A stretch of 64,000 nucleotides of DNA, taken from assembly GCA_944321925.1 (NCBI GenBank), contig CALUND010000010.1, forward strand, positions 17,508 to 81,507, given 5' to 3'. Of this stretch, positions 44,398-54,134 are shown in pieces (position 1 is the stretch's first letter; every line of letters begins with the position of its first letter). The position numbers and the translations under genes were made by a program. The notes below the pieces were generated by a model. It saw only the letters and a list, made by a program, of their open reading frames with translations, searched no databases and was not told the origin of the DNA. This DNA comes from an uncultured Rikenellaceae bacterium (lineage in GTDB: Bacteria > Bacteroidota > Bacteroidia > Bacteroidales > Rikenellaceae).

Positions 44398-46887
44398 ATG
44401 ATCTACCCGACCCATTTCGAGACCAAAGTCGGTTTCGACCGCATCCGCGCACAAGTGGCATCGCTCTGTACCACGGAAGCGGCCCTTGCACTGCTCGAAG
44501 CGGAACAGTTCTCCTCGGACAGCAACGAGGTGATGCACCGCATCACGCTGGCCGATGAGATGCGCACCATCCTCCAAATGGAGAGCGGGTTTCCCGGCGG
44601 AGAATTCACCGACATCGCCCCGCTGATTGCGAAAGCCGCCGTCGAAGGCGCCTTCCTCGAAGCCGAAGAGCTGCTGGCCCTGGGTCATGCACTGCGCACG
44701 GTGGCCGAAATCATCGATTTTCTGGCGGCTCGATCCGAAAGCAGCTATCCTGCCCTGAAAGAGTACAGTCGCGATGTCGACTCCTTTCCGGCCATAACCG
44801 GACATATCACCACCCTCATCGACCGCTTCGGACAGGTCAAAGACAGCGCCTCTCCGGAACTCTACGAACTGCGCCGCACGATCCGTTCCCGCGAAGGCGA
44901 AGTCTCGAAACGAATGCAACGGATCCTCCAGCAGGCCCAGCAGGCCGGTATCGTCGAAAGCGACGCCTCCCTCTCCGTGCGCGACGGTCGTACGGTGATT
45001 CCCGTTACGGCTGCCAACAAACGAAAGCTCCAGGGATTCATCCACGACGAATCTGCCTCGGGAAAGACGTTCTACATCGAGCCCGTGGAGATTGTAGAGA
45101 TCAACAACGAACTCAAGGAGCTCTCCTATGCCGAACGGCGAGAGGTGGTACGCATCCTCACCGAATTCACGGAGAGTCTGCGTCCGGACCTCGACGCCAT
45201 CGCAAATGCCGGTCGCTATCTGGCCGGAATCGACCTGATCCGTGCCAAAGCCCGTTGGGCTGTCGAAAACAGTTGCGTGAAGCCGATCCTTTCCGACGAC
45301 GGGAGGGTCGTGCTCCGACAGGCCCGCCATCCGCTGCTGGCCCAGACTTTGCTCCGGGAAGGCAAACCGATCGTGCCGCTCGACATGCAGCTCGACCCCG
45401 AACAGCGTATTCTCGTGATCTCCGGACCGAACGCCGGCGGCAAATCGGTCTGTCTGAAGACCGTGTCGCTGGTGCAGTACATGTTTCAATGCGGGTTCCT
45501 CGTGCCGGCACTCGAAAACAGCGAATTACCCGTTTTCCGCTCGCTCCTGATCGACATCGGCGACGAACAGAGCATCGACAACGACCTGAGCACCTACTCC
45601 TCGCACCTGCTCAACATGAAGCAGATGCTGCAGCATGCCGACGAGCGAACGATGATCTTCATCGACGAATTCGGATCGGGAACCGAACCGATCATCGGCG
45701 GAGCCATCGCAGAGTCGATCCTCGAAAAACTGGTCGAAAAAGGGGCTTACGGCGTCGTAACCACCCACTATGCCAATATCAAATATTTCGCCTCGACGCA
45801 CCCCGGCGTCGCCAACGGAGCGATGATGTTCGACGTACAGCAGATCCGGCCGCTTTTCCGGCTCGAACAGGGCAAGCCCGGCAGTTCGTTCGCCATCGAG
45901 ATTGCCCGTAAAATCGGACTCCCGGAGGAGATCATCCGTCAGGCCGGCGAAAAGGCCGGCAGCGACCACATCAGCCTCGAGAAACAGCTGCGCGAGATCG
46001 CCCGGGACCGTCGCTACTGGGAACAGAAACGCGACCGGATCAGGCTCGCCGACCGCAAGGTCGAACAACTCGAACAGGACTATGCCGATCGGCTCACCCG
46101 CATCAAAGAGGAGCGTAGCCAGATTATCCGGGCCGCCAAGGAAGAGGCCTCCCGCTTGATGTCGGAAGCCAATCGACAGATCGAGAATACGATTCGTACA
46201 ATCCGCGAATCGCAGGCAGAAAAGGAGCTCACCCGATCGGCCCGACGCGAACTGGAAGCGTTCCGGGAAAAAGTGGAACAGGTCGACGGACCCGATCCCG
46301 AACAGGAGCGGCGAATCGAAAGCGAAATGGAGCGTATCCTTCGTCGAAGAGAGCGTCGGAAAGCCAAGAAAGCAACCGCCAAAGAGGCTGAGCCGGCCGA
46401 ACCCGAACCGAAAGAACGCGCGATCGTTCCGGGCAGCAAAGTGCGTCTGCGCGATCAGGATACGGTCGGAGAAGTGGTCTCCATCAAAGGCAACAAGGCG
46501 ACGATAGCTTTCGGACAGATCCTCTCGACGCTCCCCGTAGAGCGGATCGAAGCGGTATCGAATGCCGAATACAAAAGCCGCACAAGACCCTCATCCCCAC
46601 GTACCGTCATCGGCGTGGAGGTCTCGGAACGCAAACTCAATTTCCGCAACCAAATCGACCTGCGCGGCATGCGGGCGGCAGAAGCCCTGGATGTCGTGCA
46701 GAACTACATAGACGACGCCATCATGGTCGGTATCCACAGCGTATCGATCCTCCATGGCAAAGGAACCGGAGCCCTGAAAGAGGAGATCCGTCGTTACCTC
46801 AAAACCGTGGATGAAATCGAAAGTGCCCGCGACGAACAGGAACAACTGGGCGGAGCCGGCATCACCGTCGTCACGTTCAAACAATAA
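44398..46887 (+). CDS. mutS2: Endonuclease/ribosome-splitting protein MutS2
   Basis: An 829-residue protein. N-terminal MutS-core helices (residues 1-320), then an ABC-type ATPase: Walker A VISGPNAGGKSVCLK (about 339-353), signature STYSSHLLNMKQML, Walker B MIFIDEFGSGTEP and VVTTHYANIK. A long Arg/Glu-rich coiled coil (about 520-660) follows, then a KOW-like segment (GSKVRLRDQDTVGEVVSIKGNKATIAFG) and a C-terminal Smr nuclease domain (IDLRGMRAAEALDVVQNYIDDAIMVGIHSVSILHGKGTGALKEEIRRYL). It lacks the mismatch-recognition domain of MutS. Known roles: limiting recombination and, in some species, rescuing stalled ribosomes. Confidence 0.95.
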   Translation: MIYPTHFETKVGFDRIRAQVASLCTTEAALALLEAEQFSSDSNEVMHRITLADEMRTILQMESGFPGGEFTDIAPLIAKAAVEGAFLEAEELLALGHALRTVAEIIDFLAARSESSYPALKEYSRDVDSFPAITGHITTLIDRFGQVKDSASPELYELRRTIRSREGEVSKRMQRILQQAQQAGIVESDASLSVRDGRTVIPVTAANKRKLQGFIHDESASGKTFYIEPVEIVEINNELKELSYAERREVVRILTEFTESLRPDLDAIANAGRYLAGIDLIRAKARWAVENSCVKPILSDDGRVVLRQARHPLLAQTLLREGKPIVPLDMQLDPEQRILVISGPNAGGKSVCLKTVSLVQYMFQCGFLVPALENSELPVFRSLLIDIGDEQSIDNDLSTYSSHLLNMKQMLQHADERTMIFIDEFGSGTEPIIGGAIAESILEKLVEKGAYGVVTTHYANIKYFASTHPGVANGAMMFDVQQIRPLFRLEQGKPGSSFAIEIARKIGLPEEIIRQAGEKAGSDHISLEKQLREIARDRRYWEQKRDRIRLADRKVEQLEQDYADRLTRIKEERSQIIRAAKEEASRLMSEANRQIENTIRTIRESQAEKELTRSARRELEAFREKVEQVDGPDPEQERRIESEMERILRRRERRKAKKATAKEAEPAEPEPKERAIVPGSKVRLRDQDTVGEVVSIKGNKATIAFGQILSTLPVERIEAVSNAEYKSRTRPSSPRTVIGVEVSERKLNFRNQIDLRGMRAAEALDVVQNYIDDAIMVGIHSVSILHGKGTGALKEEIRRYLKTVDEIESARDEQEQLGGAGITVVTFKQ

Positions 46888-46896
46888 GGCAAAGAG

Positions 46897-49269
46897 ATGA
46901 ACTACACCCTATCCGATCTATCCCGCATTTGCAACGGTGTGCTTTCCGGTAACGACCGGAGAGTCGATTCGGCCGTAACGGACAGCCGCAGTTTCCCGGT
47001 AGGCGACTCGACGCTGTTCGTTGCGATCCGCACCCGAAACCGTGACGGACACGACTTCGTCAAAGAGGTTTACGATCGTGGCGTAAGGGCTTTTCTCGTA
47101 GAACGGCCCTTCGACTCGACAGCCTTTCCGGAGGCAGGATTCGTCTGCGTAAACGATACCGTGGCGGCCCTGCAAAAGCTGGCCTCGCACCATCGCGACA
47201 ACTTCTCCGGGAAAGTAGTAGCCATCACCGGCAGCAGCGGCAAAACCACCGTCAAAGAGTGGATCGCGCAACTGGTTCCACCCTCCGTAAAACTGTTCCG
47301 CAGTCCGCGAAGCTACAATTCGCAAATCGGCGTTCCCCTCTCGCTGCTGATGATCGCGGGAGATGAAGCCCTTGCCGTGATCGAAGCAGGCATCTCCCAA
47401 CCGGGAGAGATGGAGGCCCTCGCCCGCATCATACGACCCGACATCGGTATTTTCACCATGCTCGGCGACGCCCATGACGAAAATTTCACCTCCCGACAAG
47501 AAAAACTCGACGAGAAACTCCGTCTTTTCCGCGATTGTCCGCAAATCATCTTCAACAGCGACTTCGAAGCGCTCCGACCCACCCTCGAGAGCCACTGTCC
47601 GAATGCCCGTCTGATCGATGCCGCTACGGAAAAAGAGGCGTATGCACACTTTCCCGACAAGCCTTCGCAACAAAACGCCGCTGCAGCGCTCGCACTGTGC
47701 GACACAATCGGATACAACCACAACGACTCCGTCGCCCGTCTCGCCCAACTCCGGCCGGTCGATATGCGTCTGGAGATGCGGGAGGGACTCAACGACTCGA
47801 TCGTCGTCAACGATCCCTGCGAACCGGACATCCATTCGCTCTCCATCGCGCTCGATTACCTGGCCCGCGTGGCTGCCGGAAGAAAACGGATATTGATTCT
47901 CTCCGATCTCTTCGACGGTACGACCGACGAAAAGGCGCTCTACACCCGCGCCGCCCGCATGATCGAAGAGGCCGGCATCGACAAATTTTTCGGCGTAGGT
48001 GAACGGATCTCAGCCCACCGCACCGTTTTTGGCCCGGGAGCCTCGTTCTTCCCCACGGCCGACGAATTGCTGAAAAGCATCTCCTCGGAGACGATTGCCG
48101 GTCGTGCGATTCTGGTCAAAGGAGCCCCGGGAAGCGGGTTCGACCGCATCGGTCATGCCCTCGAGCGAAGAAGCCACACCACCGTACTGGAGGTAAACCT
48201 CGATACCCTGATCCGCAACCTGCAGCTTTATCGCTCACGACTCCGCCCCGGCACAAAACTGATCGCCATGGTCAAGGCCTCGAGCTACGGACACGGGACA
48301 TTCGAGATCGCCAATACGCTCCAGCAACAGGGCGTCGACTACCTTGCCGTAGCCTTCGCCGATGAGGGAGTCACCCTGCGCGAACGGGGGATATCCATGC
48401 CGATCGTGGTGCTCAATGCCGACGCGGACAGCTTTCCGCTGATGGTCAACCACAGACTCGAACCCGAAATATACAACTTTGTCTCCCTCCACGACTTCAT
48501 CGATACGGTCCGTCGCCAAGGTGTCCGGGACTATCCCATCCACCTGAAGATCGACAGCGGCATGCACCGACTTGGCTTCCGCATGCCCGACGTGGAACAA
48601 TTGAAGGCCGTGCTTTCGGAAAACGCCGACCTCATTCGGGTGAGCTCCGTCTTCTCGCACCTGGCCGTGGCCGACGACCCGACAGAGGACGACTACACCC
48701 GTCGTCAGATCGAGACGTTCGACGCCATCAGCCGTGCCATCATCGAACGACTTCCCTACCCCGTCATCCGCCACATCGCCAACACGGCCGCCATCGAACG
48801 ATTCCCGGAAGCTCATTTCGACATGTGCCGACTGGGCATCGGACTCTACGGCATCGGACTCCCCGGAGCCCGCAAAGCGGCCACGCTCAAAACAAGGATC
48901 GTGAGAATCGACACCCTCCAAAAAGGCGATACCGTAGGTTACGGACGGGCCGGAGTGATCGAACGGCCGTCGCGCATCGCCACCATCCCGATCGGCTATG
49001 CCGACGGGCTCAACCGTCGTCTCGGATGCGGGAAATGGTCGGTACGGGTAGGTGACCGTCCAGCCCCGATCGTAGGACGCATCTGCATGGACAGTTGTAT
49101 GATCGACGTCACCGACTGTCCCGACGTCCGCGAAGGCGACGAAGCGGTGATCTTCTCCCCGCGCCCGGGCAACTCCGTCGAAGAGATGGCCCGCGTACTC
49201 GAAACGATCCCCTATGAGGTGATGACCTCCGTGTCGTCGCGCGTAAAACGTATCTACACCAAAGAATAG
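46897..49269 (+). CDS. murF-alr: Bifunctional MurF-alanine racemase
   Basis: A 790-residue fusion. Residues 1 to about 425 are UDP-MurNAc-tripeptide:D-Ala-D-Ala ligase, with ATP loop VAITGSSGKTTVKEWIA (about 108-124), SYNSQIGVPLSLLMI and the C-terminal domain with VNDPCEPDIHSLSIALDYLA. From about 428 a fold-type III alanine racemase starts VLEVNLDTLIRNLQLYRSRLRPGTKLIAMVKASSYGHG, where the Lys of MVKA binds PLP. The second catalytic Tyr region is GYGRAGVIERPSRIATIPIGYADGLNR and RICMDSCMIDVTDC. The fusion is characteristic of Bacteroidetes and couples making D-Ala with using it for the wall precursor. It lies 9 bases after mutS2. Confidence 0.97.
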   Translation: MNYTLSDLSRICNGVLSGNDRRVDSAVTDSRSFPVGDSTLFVAIRTRNRDGHDFVKEVYDRGVRAFLVERPFDSTAFPEAGFVCVNDTVAALQKLASHHRDNFSGKVVAITGSSGKTTVKEWIAQLVPPSVKLFRSPRSYNSQIGVPLSLLMIAGDEALAVIEAGISQPGEMEALARIIRPDIGIFTMLGDAHDENFTSRQEKLDEKLRLFRDCPQIIFNSDFEALRPTLESHCPNARLIDAATEKEAYAHFPDKPSQQNAAAALALCDTIGYNHNDSVARLAQLRPVDMRLEMREGLNDSIVVNDPCEPDIHSLSIALDYLARVAAGRKRILILSDLFDGTTDEKALYTRAARMIEEAGIDKFFGVGERISAHRTVFGPGASFFPTADELLKSISSETIAGRAILVKGAPGSGFDRIGHALERRSHTTVLEVNLDTLIRNLQLYRSRLRPGTKLIAMVKASSYGHGTFEIANTLQQQGVDYLAVAFADEGVTLRERGISMPIVVLNADADSFPLMVNHRLEPEIYNFVSLHDFIDTVRRQGVRDYPIHLKIDSGMHRLGFRMPDVEQLKAVLSENADLIRVSSVFSHLAVADDPTEDDYTRRQIETFDAISRAIIERLPYPVIRHIANTAAIERFPEAHFDMCRLGIGLYGIGLPGARKAATLKTRIVRIDTLQKGDTVGYGRAGVIERPSRIATIPIGYADGLNRRLGCGKWSVRVGDRPAPIVGRICMDSCMIDVTDCPDVREGDEAVIFSPRPGNSVEEMARVLETIPYEVMTSVSSRVKRIYTKE

Positions 49270-49275
49270 AACCCG

Positions 49276-49983
49276 ATGGAGAAAGGAACCCTCTACCTCA
49301 TTCCCTGTCCGATCGGCGACACACCCCCGTACGATGTCCTGCCCGAACGGAATCGCGCAATCATCGGCACGATCGACTATTTCATCGTGGAGAATATCCG
49401 TTCGGCGCGTCGGTTCCTTTCGAAAGCCGGTATCGGCCGACCGATCGACTCGCTGGAGTTCGTCGAACTGAACGAACACACCCCCTCCGAAGCTGTCGAA
49501 ACACTGCTCGCCCCGCTGCTTGCGGGCCGCGACGCAGGCATCATCTCGGAGGCCGGCCTCCCCGGCATTGCCGATCCGGGAGCCGATGCCGTACGGATCG
49601 CCCATCGGCACGGCATCCGCGTAAAACCGCTCGTCGGCCCCTCCTCCCTTCTGTTGGCACTCATGGCCTCCGGACTCAACGGCCAATCTTTCGCCTTCAA
49701 CGGCTATCTCCCCATCAAGGGACCGGAACGGGATCGCGCCATCCGCATGTACGAAAAACGGGCCGTCACGGAGCACCAATCGCAACTCTTCATCGAGGCG
49801 CCCTACCGGAATAGCGCTCTTTTCACCCGCCTCATCGAGGTCTGTGCCGCCGAGACCCGTCTCTCGATAGCCGTAGACCTGACGACACCCCAGGAGTGGA
49901 TCAAAACCCTCTCAATCGGAGAATGGCGCAAAAAGCCGGCCCCCGACCTGAACAAACGACCCGCCATCTTCATTCTCGGATAA
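49276..49983 (+). CDS. RsmI-like SAM-dependent methyltransferase
   Basis: A 235-residue tetrapyrrole-methylase-fold protein. GTLYLIPCPIGDTPPYDVLP is the N-terminal loop. AGRDAGIISEAGLPGIADPGADAVRIAHRHGIRVKPLVGPSSLLLALMASGLNGQSFAFNGYLP is the core with the SAM site and the GPSS turn. It is shorter than RsmI and starts differently, so it is probably the Bacteroidetes paralogue rather than the 16S rRNA C1402 enzyme. The target is unknown. It lies 6 bases after murF-alr and is convergent with the M3 peptidase gene. Confidence 0.82.
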   Translation: MEKGTLYLIPCPIGDTPPYDVLPERNRAIIGTIDYFIVENIRSARRFLSKAGIGRPIDSLEFVELNEHTPSEAVETLLAPLLAGRDAGIISEAGLPGIADPGADAVRIAHRHGIRVKPLVGPSSLLLALMASGLNGQSFAFNGYLPIKGPERDRAIRMYEKRAVTEHQSQLFIEAPYRNSALFTRLIEVCAAETRLSIAVDLTTPQEWIKTLSIGEWRKKPAPDLNKRPAIFILG

Positions 49984-50110
49984 CCACGGAGCAAAACAAG
50001 CCCTTCAGGGAGAGTGGGCAAAGGATACGAATCGACCACCGATCCGGATCAGTTCCGTCACATGGCTCTGCAGGCAGTTGCAATCGCACCGTCCAATCCC
50101 CGATAAAAAA

Positions 50111-50137
50111 TGCGGCCGCTTCGAACGAGCGGCCGCA
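50111..50137 (-). terminator. Terminator of the M3 peptidase
   Basis: TGCGGCCGCT / AGCGGCCGCA 10-base-pair stem. On the minus strand it is followed by a run of T. It begins 8 bases after the peptidase stop. Confidence 0.85.
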
Positions 50138-50144
50138 CGACTTG

Positions 50145-52457
50145 TTATCTGTCGGTCTGTTTCTCCGGCGAAGCGATCGAATCGGCCGCCGTCGAATCGG
50201 CCGGCTGTGGCGGCTCCTTCCACAAACCCCGCGCCTTAAGCAACGGTTCGCGACTCGGCTCATGTCCGCGGAAACGGGTATAAAGCGTCATGCCATCGGC
50301 CATTCCGCCCTGCGAAAGCACCTCCTTGCGGAAACGACGGGCGGTCGAACGGTCGAAGATATCGCCGCTCTCCACGAAAGCCTGGAAAGCATCCTTATCG
50401 AGCACCTCCGCCCAAATATAGCCGTAATAACCCGTGGCATATCCGCCATCGAAAATGTGCGAGAAATAGGGATACCGGTAACGCGGATCGATCTCGGGAA
50501 TCAGGCCCCGTTTGTTGCGCAGGGCGAAAGTCTCGAACGCGGCGACATCGAAAGGTACATACTCCTCGAGCGTATGAATATCCATGTCGGTATAGGATGC
50601 GGCCAGATACTCCACCGTAGCGAATCCCTGGTTGAAAAGCATGCTCTCGCGCAACCTGCGGACCTGCCTCGAAGAGACCGGATCGTTGGTCAGATAGTGG
50701 AGTGCATAGTTCTGTAAAAACGGCTCCCGGAAGGCCCAATTCTCCATCAGTTGCGACGGGAGCTCCACGAAATCCCACTCCACCTGATTCAAACCTTTGT
50801 AGGGGACATCGATGAAAAAGCTGTGGAGCGCATGCCCGAACTCATGGAAAAAGGTAGTCACTTCGTCCACGGTGAGCAGCGCGGGACGAGAACCGACCGC
50901 CGGCGAGAAATTGCAGACCACAGCCACAAGCGGTCCTTGCCGCTCGCCTCCTTCCCGACTTTGCGGGCGGAACGTGTCGCACCATGCGCCGCTTCCCTTG
51001 CCCGGTCGCGGGAAAAAGTCGAGATAGAGAATCCCCAAATGGGAGTTGTCGTAATCGAGCACCTCGTAGACCTGGCAATCCTTGTGGTAGGTCGGCAACG
51101 AGATCGGACGGAACGTGAGACCATAAAGACGGTTGCTCAACTCGAAAACGCCCGACCGCACATTCTCCAACGAAAAATAGGGTCTGAGAGTCTCTCCATC
51201 GAAAGCATACTCACTCTGCCGGATCCGTTCGGCGTAGTACCACCAATCCCACGGCTGGAAATCGGGATCGCCCGTATCCTTCTCCTTCAACGCACGCATC
51301 TTCTCCAACTCCTCCTTCGCCCGATCGAGTGCAGGCTCCCAAAGCGTATCGAGCAGATCGTACACCCGGTCGGAACTCTTCGCCATGTTTTTGTCGAGCA
51401 CATAATCGGCATAACTTCCGTAACCCAACAAATGCGCCTTCTCCGTACGAAGACGGATCATATCATTGATAATTTGGGTATTGTCGAACTCCGTTCCCGC
51501 CGCACAACGATCCGCATAGGCCTTGTAGAGCTGCTCCCTCAAATCGCGCCGCGAAGCATTGGTCAAAAACGGGATACGACTCGGAGCATCAAGCGTAACG
51601 ACCGCCTTGTTTTTGTATCCCAACGCTTCGGCCTTCTCCTCGGCCTGCGCACTGAACTGCCCCGACATACCGTCGAGATCCTTCAGATTGAGTACCAACT
51701 GATAGGAATTGGTCGCATCGAGCAGATTGGCTCCGAATTTCACACGCAACAGTGCCAATTCGCCATTGATCTCCTGCAGATGGTTTTTCTGTTTCTCATC
51801 GAGCAGCGCACCGCTCCGCACGAAATCTCGATAGGTCAAATCGAGCAGTCGCCGTTCCGCCTCCCCGAGCGTGGTGTCGGCAGAGTCGTGCAACAGACGG
51901 ATTCGACGAAACAACGCACTGTCGAGCAGGATGCCGTCCCAATGGCGGGAGAGCATCGGCGAGACCTCTTCGTCGATCCGTTGCAGCTCCTCGTTGGTCT
52001 CGGCTCCGGTCAACAGTCCGAAAACACCCGAGACCCGTTCGAGCATCGCTCCGCTGCGGTCGAATGCCACAATCGTATTCTCGAAAGTGGGTTCGGCCGG
52101 ATTGTTCGCTATCGAATCGATCTCCGCCTCGTGCCGGGCAATCGCCTCACGGAAGGCCGGCAAAAAATGTTCGCTCCGTATCTCGTCGAAAGGAGGGGCT
52201 CCGAAAGGCAAATCCCACTCCGTAAAAAATGGATTGACCATGACTACTTTATTTTGATTCTGTTCCCAGGCATCTTTACCAACGGAGGTCCCGATCAGCA
52301 ACACCAGACAGCCTCCGAACATCCATGCCAACCGTCGGGCCGTAAGAAAGGCCACATCCGGCCTTTTTCTCGTCCGGGCGCGATAAAAAAGAAGCGCGGC
52401 AACGACCATTCCCAGGCCAAACAACCATTGCAACAAGGTGAAAAAAGTCTCCATCAT
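50145..52457 (-). CDS. dcp: M3-family zinc peptidase (dipeptidyl carboxypeptidase-like) with N-terminal membrane segments
   Basis: A 770-residue frame. The thermolysin-type motif TTFFHEFGHALHSFF gives the two His and the Glu; the downstream Glu lies in WDFVELPSQLMENWA. NPFFTEWDLPFGAPPFDEIRSEHFLPAFREAIARHEAEI is the usual N-terminal start of bacterial M3 enzymes. Ahead of it, residues 1-72 carry two hydrophobic helices (LLQWLFGLGMVVAALLFY and LAWMFGGCLVLLIGTSVG), unusual for a Dcp. A start at 52241 (MVNPFFTEW) would give a conventional cytosolic enzyme of 698 residues. The promoter position (52560-52590) permits either start. Confidence 0.85.
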   Translation of the reverse strand: MMETFFTLLQWLFGLGMVVAALLFYRARTRKRPDVAFLTARRLAWMFGGCLVLLIGTSVGKDAWEQNQNKVVMVNPFFTEWDLPFGAPPFDEIRSEHFLPAFREAIARHEAEIDSIANNPAEPTFENTIVAFDRSGAMLERVSGVFGLLTGAETNEELQRIDEEVSPMLSRHWDGILLDSALFRRIRLLHDSADTTLGEAERRLLDLTYRDFVRSGALLDEKQKNHLQEINGELALLRVKFGANLLDATNSYQLVLNLKDLDGMSGQFSAQAEEKAEALGYKNKAVVTLDAPSRIPFLTNASRRDLREQLYKAYADRCAAGTEFDNTQIINDMIRLRTEKAHLLGYGSYADYVLDKNMAKSSDRVYDLLDTLWEPALDRAKEELEKMRALKEKDTGDPDFQPWDWWYYAERIRQSEYAFDGETLRPYFSLENVRSGVFELSNRLYGLTFRPISLPTYHKDCQVYEVLDYDNSHLGILYLDFFPRPGKGSGAWCDTFRPQSREGGERQGPLVAVVCNFSPAVGSRPALLTVDEVTTFFHEFGHALHSFFIDVPYKGLNQVEWDFVELPSQLMENWAFREPFLQNYALHYLTNDPVSSRQVRRLRESMLFNQGFATVEYLAASYTDMDIHTLEEYVPFDVAAFETFALRNKRGLIPEIDPRYRYPYFSHIFDGGYATGYYGYIWAEVLDKDAFQAFVESGDIFDRSTARRFRKEVLSQGGMADGMTLYTRFRGHEPSREPLLKARGLWKEPPQPADSTAADSIASPEKQTDR

Positions 52458-52559
52458 CGTTCGTTCCGAAATTTTTCTTTACTTTGCAACCGTCTCCGAT
52501 CCATCCGCACCCGACGCGTCGAATCTCCTCCTCCCGGAAGGTACGAAAACCGATCGCAG

Positions 52560-52590
52560 CAAAGGTAATACAAGCCGAACGCAGTTGCAA
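52560..52590 (-). promoter_or_regulatory. Promoter of the M3 peptidase gene
   Basis: Minus strand: TTG at 52590-52588, 20 bases, TACCTTTG at 52567-52560. Full Bacteroidetes promoter, about 95 bases before the long start. Confidence 0.7.
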
Positions 52591-52655
52591 GGGCGACCTC
52601 CGACTTACTGCCTTCGGAAATGATAATTTTTCACTCTTTCGCCTCGAAAACCGCC

Positions 52656-53360
52656 ATGCAACTCTTCTACGCACCGCATATCGAACAGCCCCTCCACACC
52701 CTCGGCGAAGAGGAGAGCAGCCACTGCGTACGGGTCCTCCGGCTCGATCGTGGCGCCACGATCCATTTAACGGACGGAGAAGGCAATTTATTTCAGGGCG
52801 AGATCGTCGACCCTCATCCCAAACGGTGCACGATCCGGATCGTCTCCGTCGCATCCGACTTCGAAAAGCGACCATACCGATTGACAATAGCTCTCGCGCC
52901 CACAAAAAACATCGACCGCTACGAATGGTTTCTCGAAAAGGCGACCGAGATCGGCGTAGACCGCATCATTCCGCTCGAATGCGCCCACAGCGAACGTCGG
53001 ACGATCAAACCCGACCGGGAGATGAAGGTTCTCGTCAGTGCGATGAAACAGTCCCTCAAGGCCTATCTTCCCGTGCTCGACCCCATGACCGCTTTCGAAA
53101 AAGTGATTGCCCGACCGTTCGACGGCGTAAAGCTCATCGCCCACTGCCGAACGGACGCCGAGCGCCTGTTGCTTCGCGACGCCGTACAACCCGGACAGGA
53201 GGCGATGATCCTGATCGGCCCCGAGGGAGACTTCTCGCCAGAAGAGATCGACAAGGCCCTGCAAGCGGGATTCCGGGCCGTCTCGCTCGGCAACAGCCGA
53301 CTACGTACCGAAACGGCCGGCGTCGTCGCCGCCTCGATCGTAGCCACGATCAACCAATAA
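52656..53360 (+). CDS. rsmE: 16S rRNA m3U1498 methyltransferase
   Basis: A 234-residue SPOUT enzyme. It starts MQLFYAPHIEQPLHTLGEEESSHCVRVLRLDRGATIHLTDGEGNLFQGEI (PUA-like RNA-binding domain), then SKWG-type middle, here LAPTKNIDRYEWFLEKATEIGVDRIIPLECAHSERRTIK. The SAM knot is in ILIGPEGDFSPEEIDKALQAGFRAVSLGNSRLRTETA. The upstream in-frame ATG at 52620 adds 12 residues without family match, so 52656 is preferred. Role: ribosome maturation. Confidence 0.95.
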   Translation: MQLFYAPHIEQPLHTLGEEESSHCVRVLRLDRGATIHLTDGEGNLFQGEIVDPHPKRCTIRIVSVASDFEKRPYRLTIALAPTKNIDRYEWFLEKATEIGVDRIIPLECAHSERRTIKPDREMKVLVSAMKQSLKAYLPVLDPMTAFEKVIARPFDGVKLIAHCRTDAERLLLRDAVQPGQEAMILIGPEGDFSPEEIDKALQAGFRAVSLGNSRLRTETAGVVAASIVATINQ

Positions 53361-53478
53361 CCTGCTATCGCCACAACCCGTTCCATCTCAAAACGGAAAA
53401 TTCCCTTCGCCCTTCGTCCCTTACCGCAGCCTTCCGGCCAAAACGGCGACGCGCTTCGCAAATCTGCTTTCCACCGAC

Positions 53479-53509
53479 TTGTTTTTACTCACACCTTGCA
53501 CTATCTTTG
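53479..53509 (+). promoter_or_regulatory. Promoter of the chromate transporter pair
   Basis: TTG at 53479-53481, 20 bases, TATCTTTG at 53502-53509; 79 bases before the first ATG. Confidence 0.7.
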
Positions 53510-53588
53510 CAAGAAAATATTCCGATCAGGGACCACTAAAAATCCGATTCGGGACAATCTCGGGCTCCTCTCCCCTCCCCAACTCCCT

Positions 53589-54134
53589 ATGCGCGGACTG
53601 TTCGACATATTCATCACCTTTTTCCGCATCGGCATCTTCACCTTCGGCGGAGGCTATGCCATGATTCCGCTGATCGAACGGGAGGTCATCGACAAAAAAC
53701 GGTGGATCGAGCACCAGGAATTTCTCGAACTGCTCACTCTGGCTCAATCCGCTCCCGGTCCCATTTCGCTCAACACGTCGGTTTTCGTCGGATACAAACT
53801 CCGTGGATATGCCGGTGCGGCCGCAGCCATTTCGGGCGTAGTCATCCCCTCGTTCTCGATCATCCTGCTGATTGCCATCTTCTTCTTCGACATCCGCCAC
53901 AACCCCACGGTCGATGCCGCCTTCAAAGGCATGCGTCCCGTGGTCGTTGCCCTCATCATCGCCCCCATCGTCTCCCTCTCCCGGGGCATTAAACCGTGGG
54001 GAATCGTTGTCGCGGCGGCCGTAGCGGTGGCTGTCTGGCATTTCGGCGTCTCGCCCATCCTGCTGATCGCATGCGGGGCGGCGGCCGGATTGAGCTGGAC
54101 CCTCTGGAAAAACCGTAAAAAACTGAAAGGATGA
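53589..54134 (+). CDS. Chromate transporter family protein, N-terminal half-type
   Basis: A 181-residue inner-membrane protein with the CHR signature FRIGIFTFGGGYAMIPLIEREVI and AQSAPGPISLNTSVFVGYKLRGYAGA, and four to five hydrophobic helices. Bacteroidetes use two half-length CHR proteins in tandem instead of one fused ChrA. The ATG at 53589 is chosen because the longer frame (from 53496) runs through the -7 box. Whether it exports chromate or another anion is not shown. Its stop overlaps the next ATG. Confidence 0.9.
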   Translation: MRGLFDIFITFFRIGIFTFGGGYAMIPLIEREVIDKKRWIEHQEFLELLTLAQSAPGPISLNTSVFVGYKLRGYAGAAAAISGVVIPSFSIILLIAIFFFDIRHNPTVDAAFKGMRPVVVALIIAPIVSLSRGIKPWGIVVAAAVAVAVWHFGVSPILLIACGAAAGLSWTLWKNRKKLKG

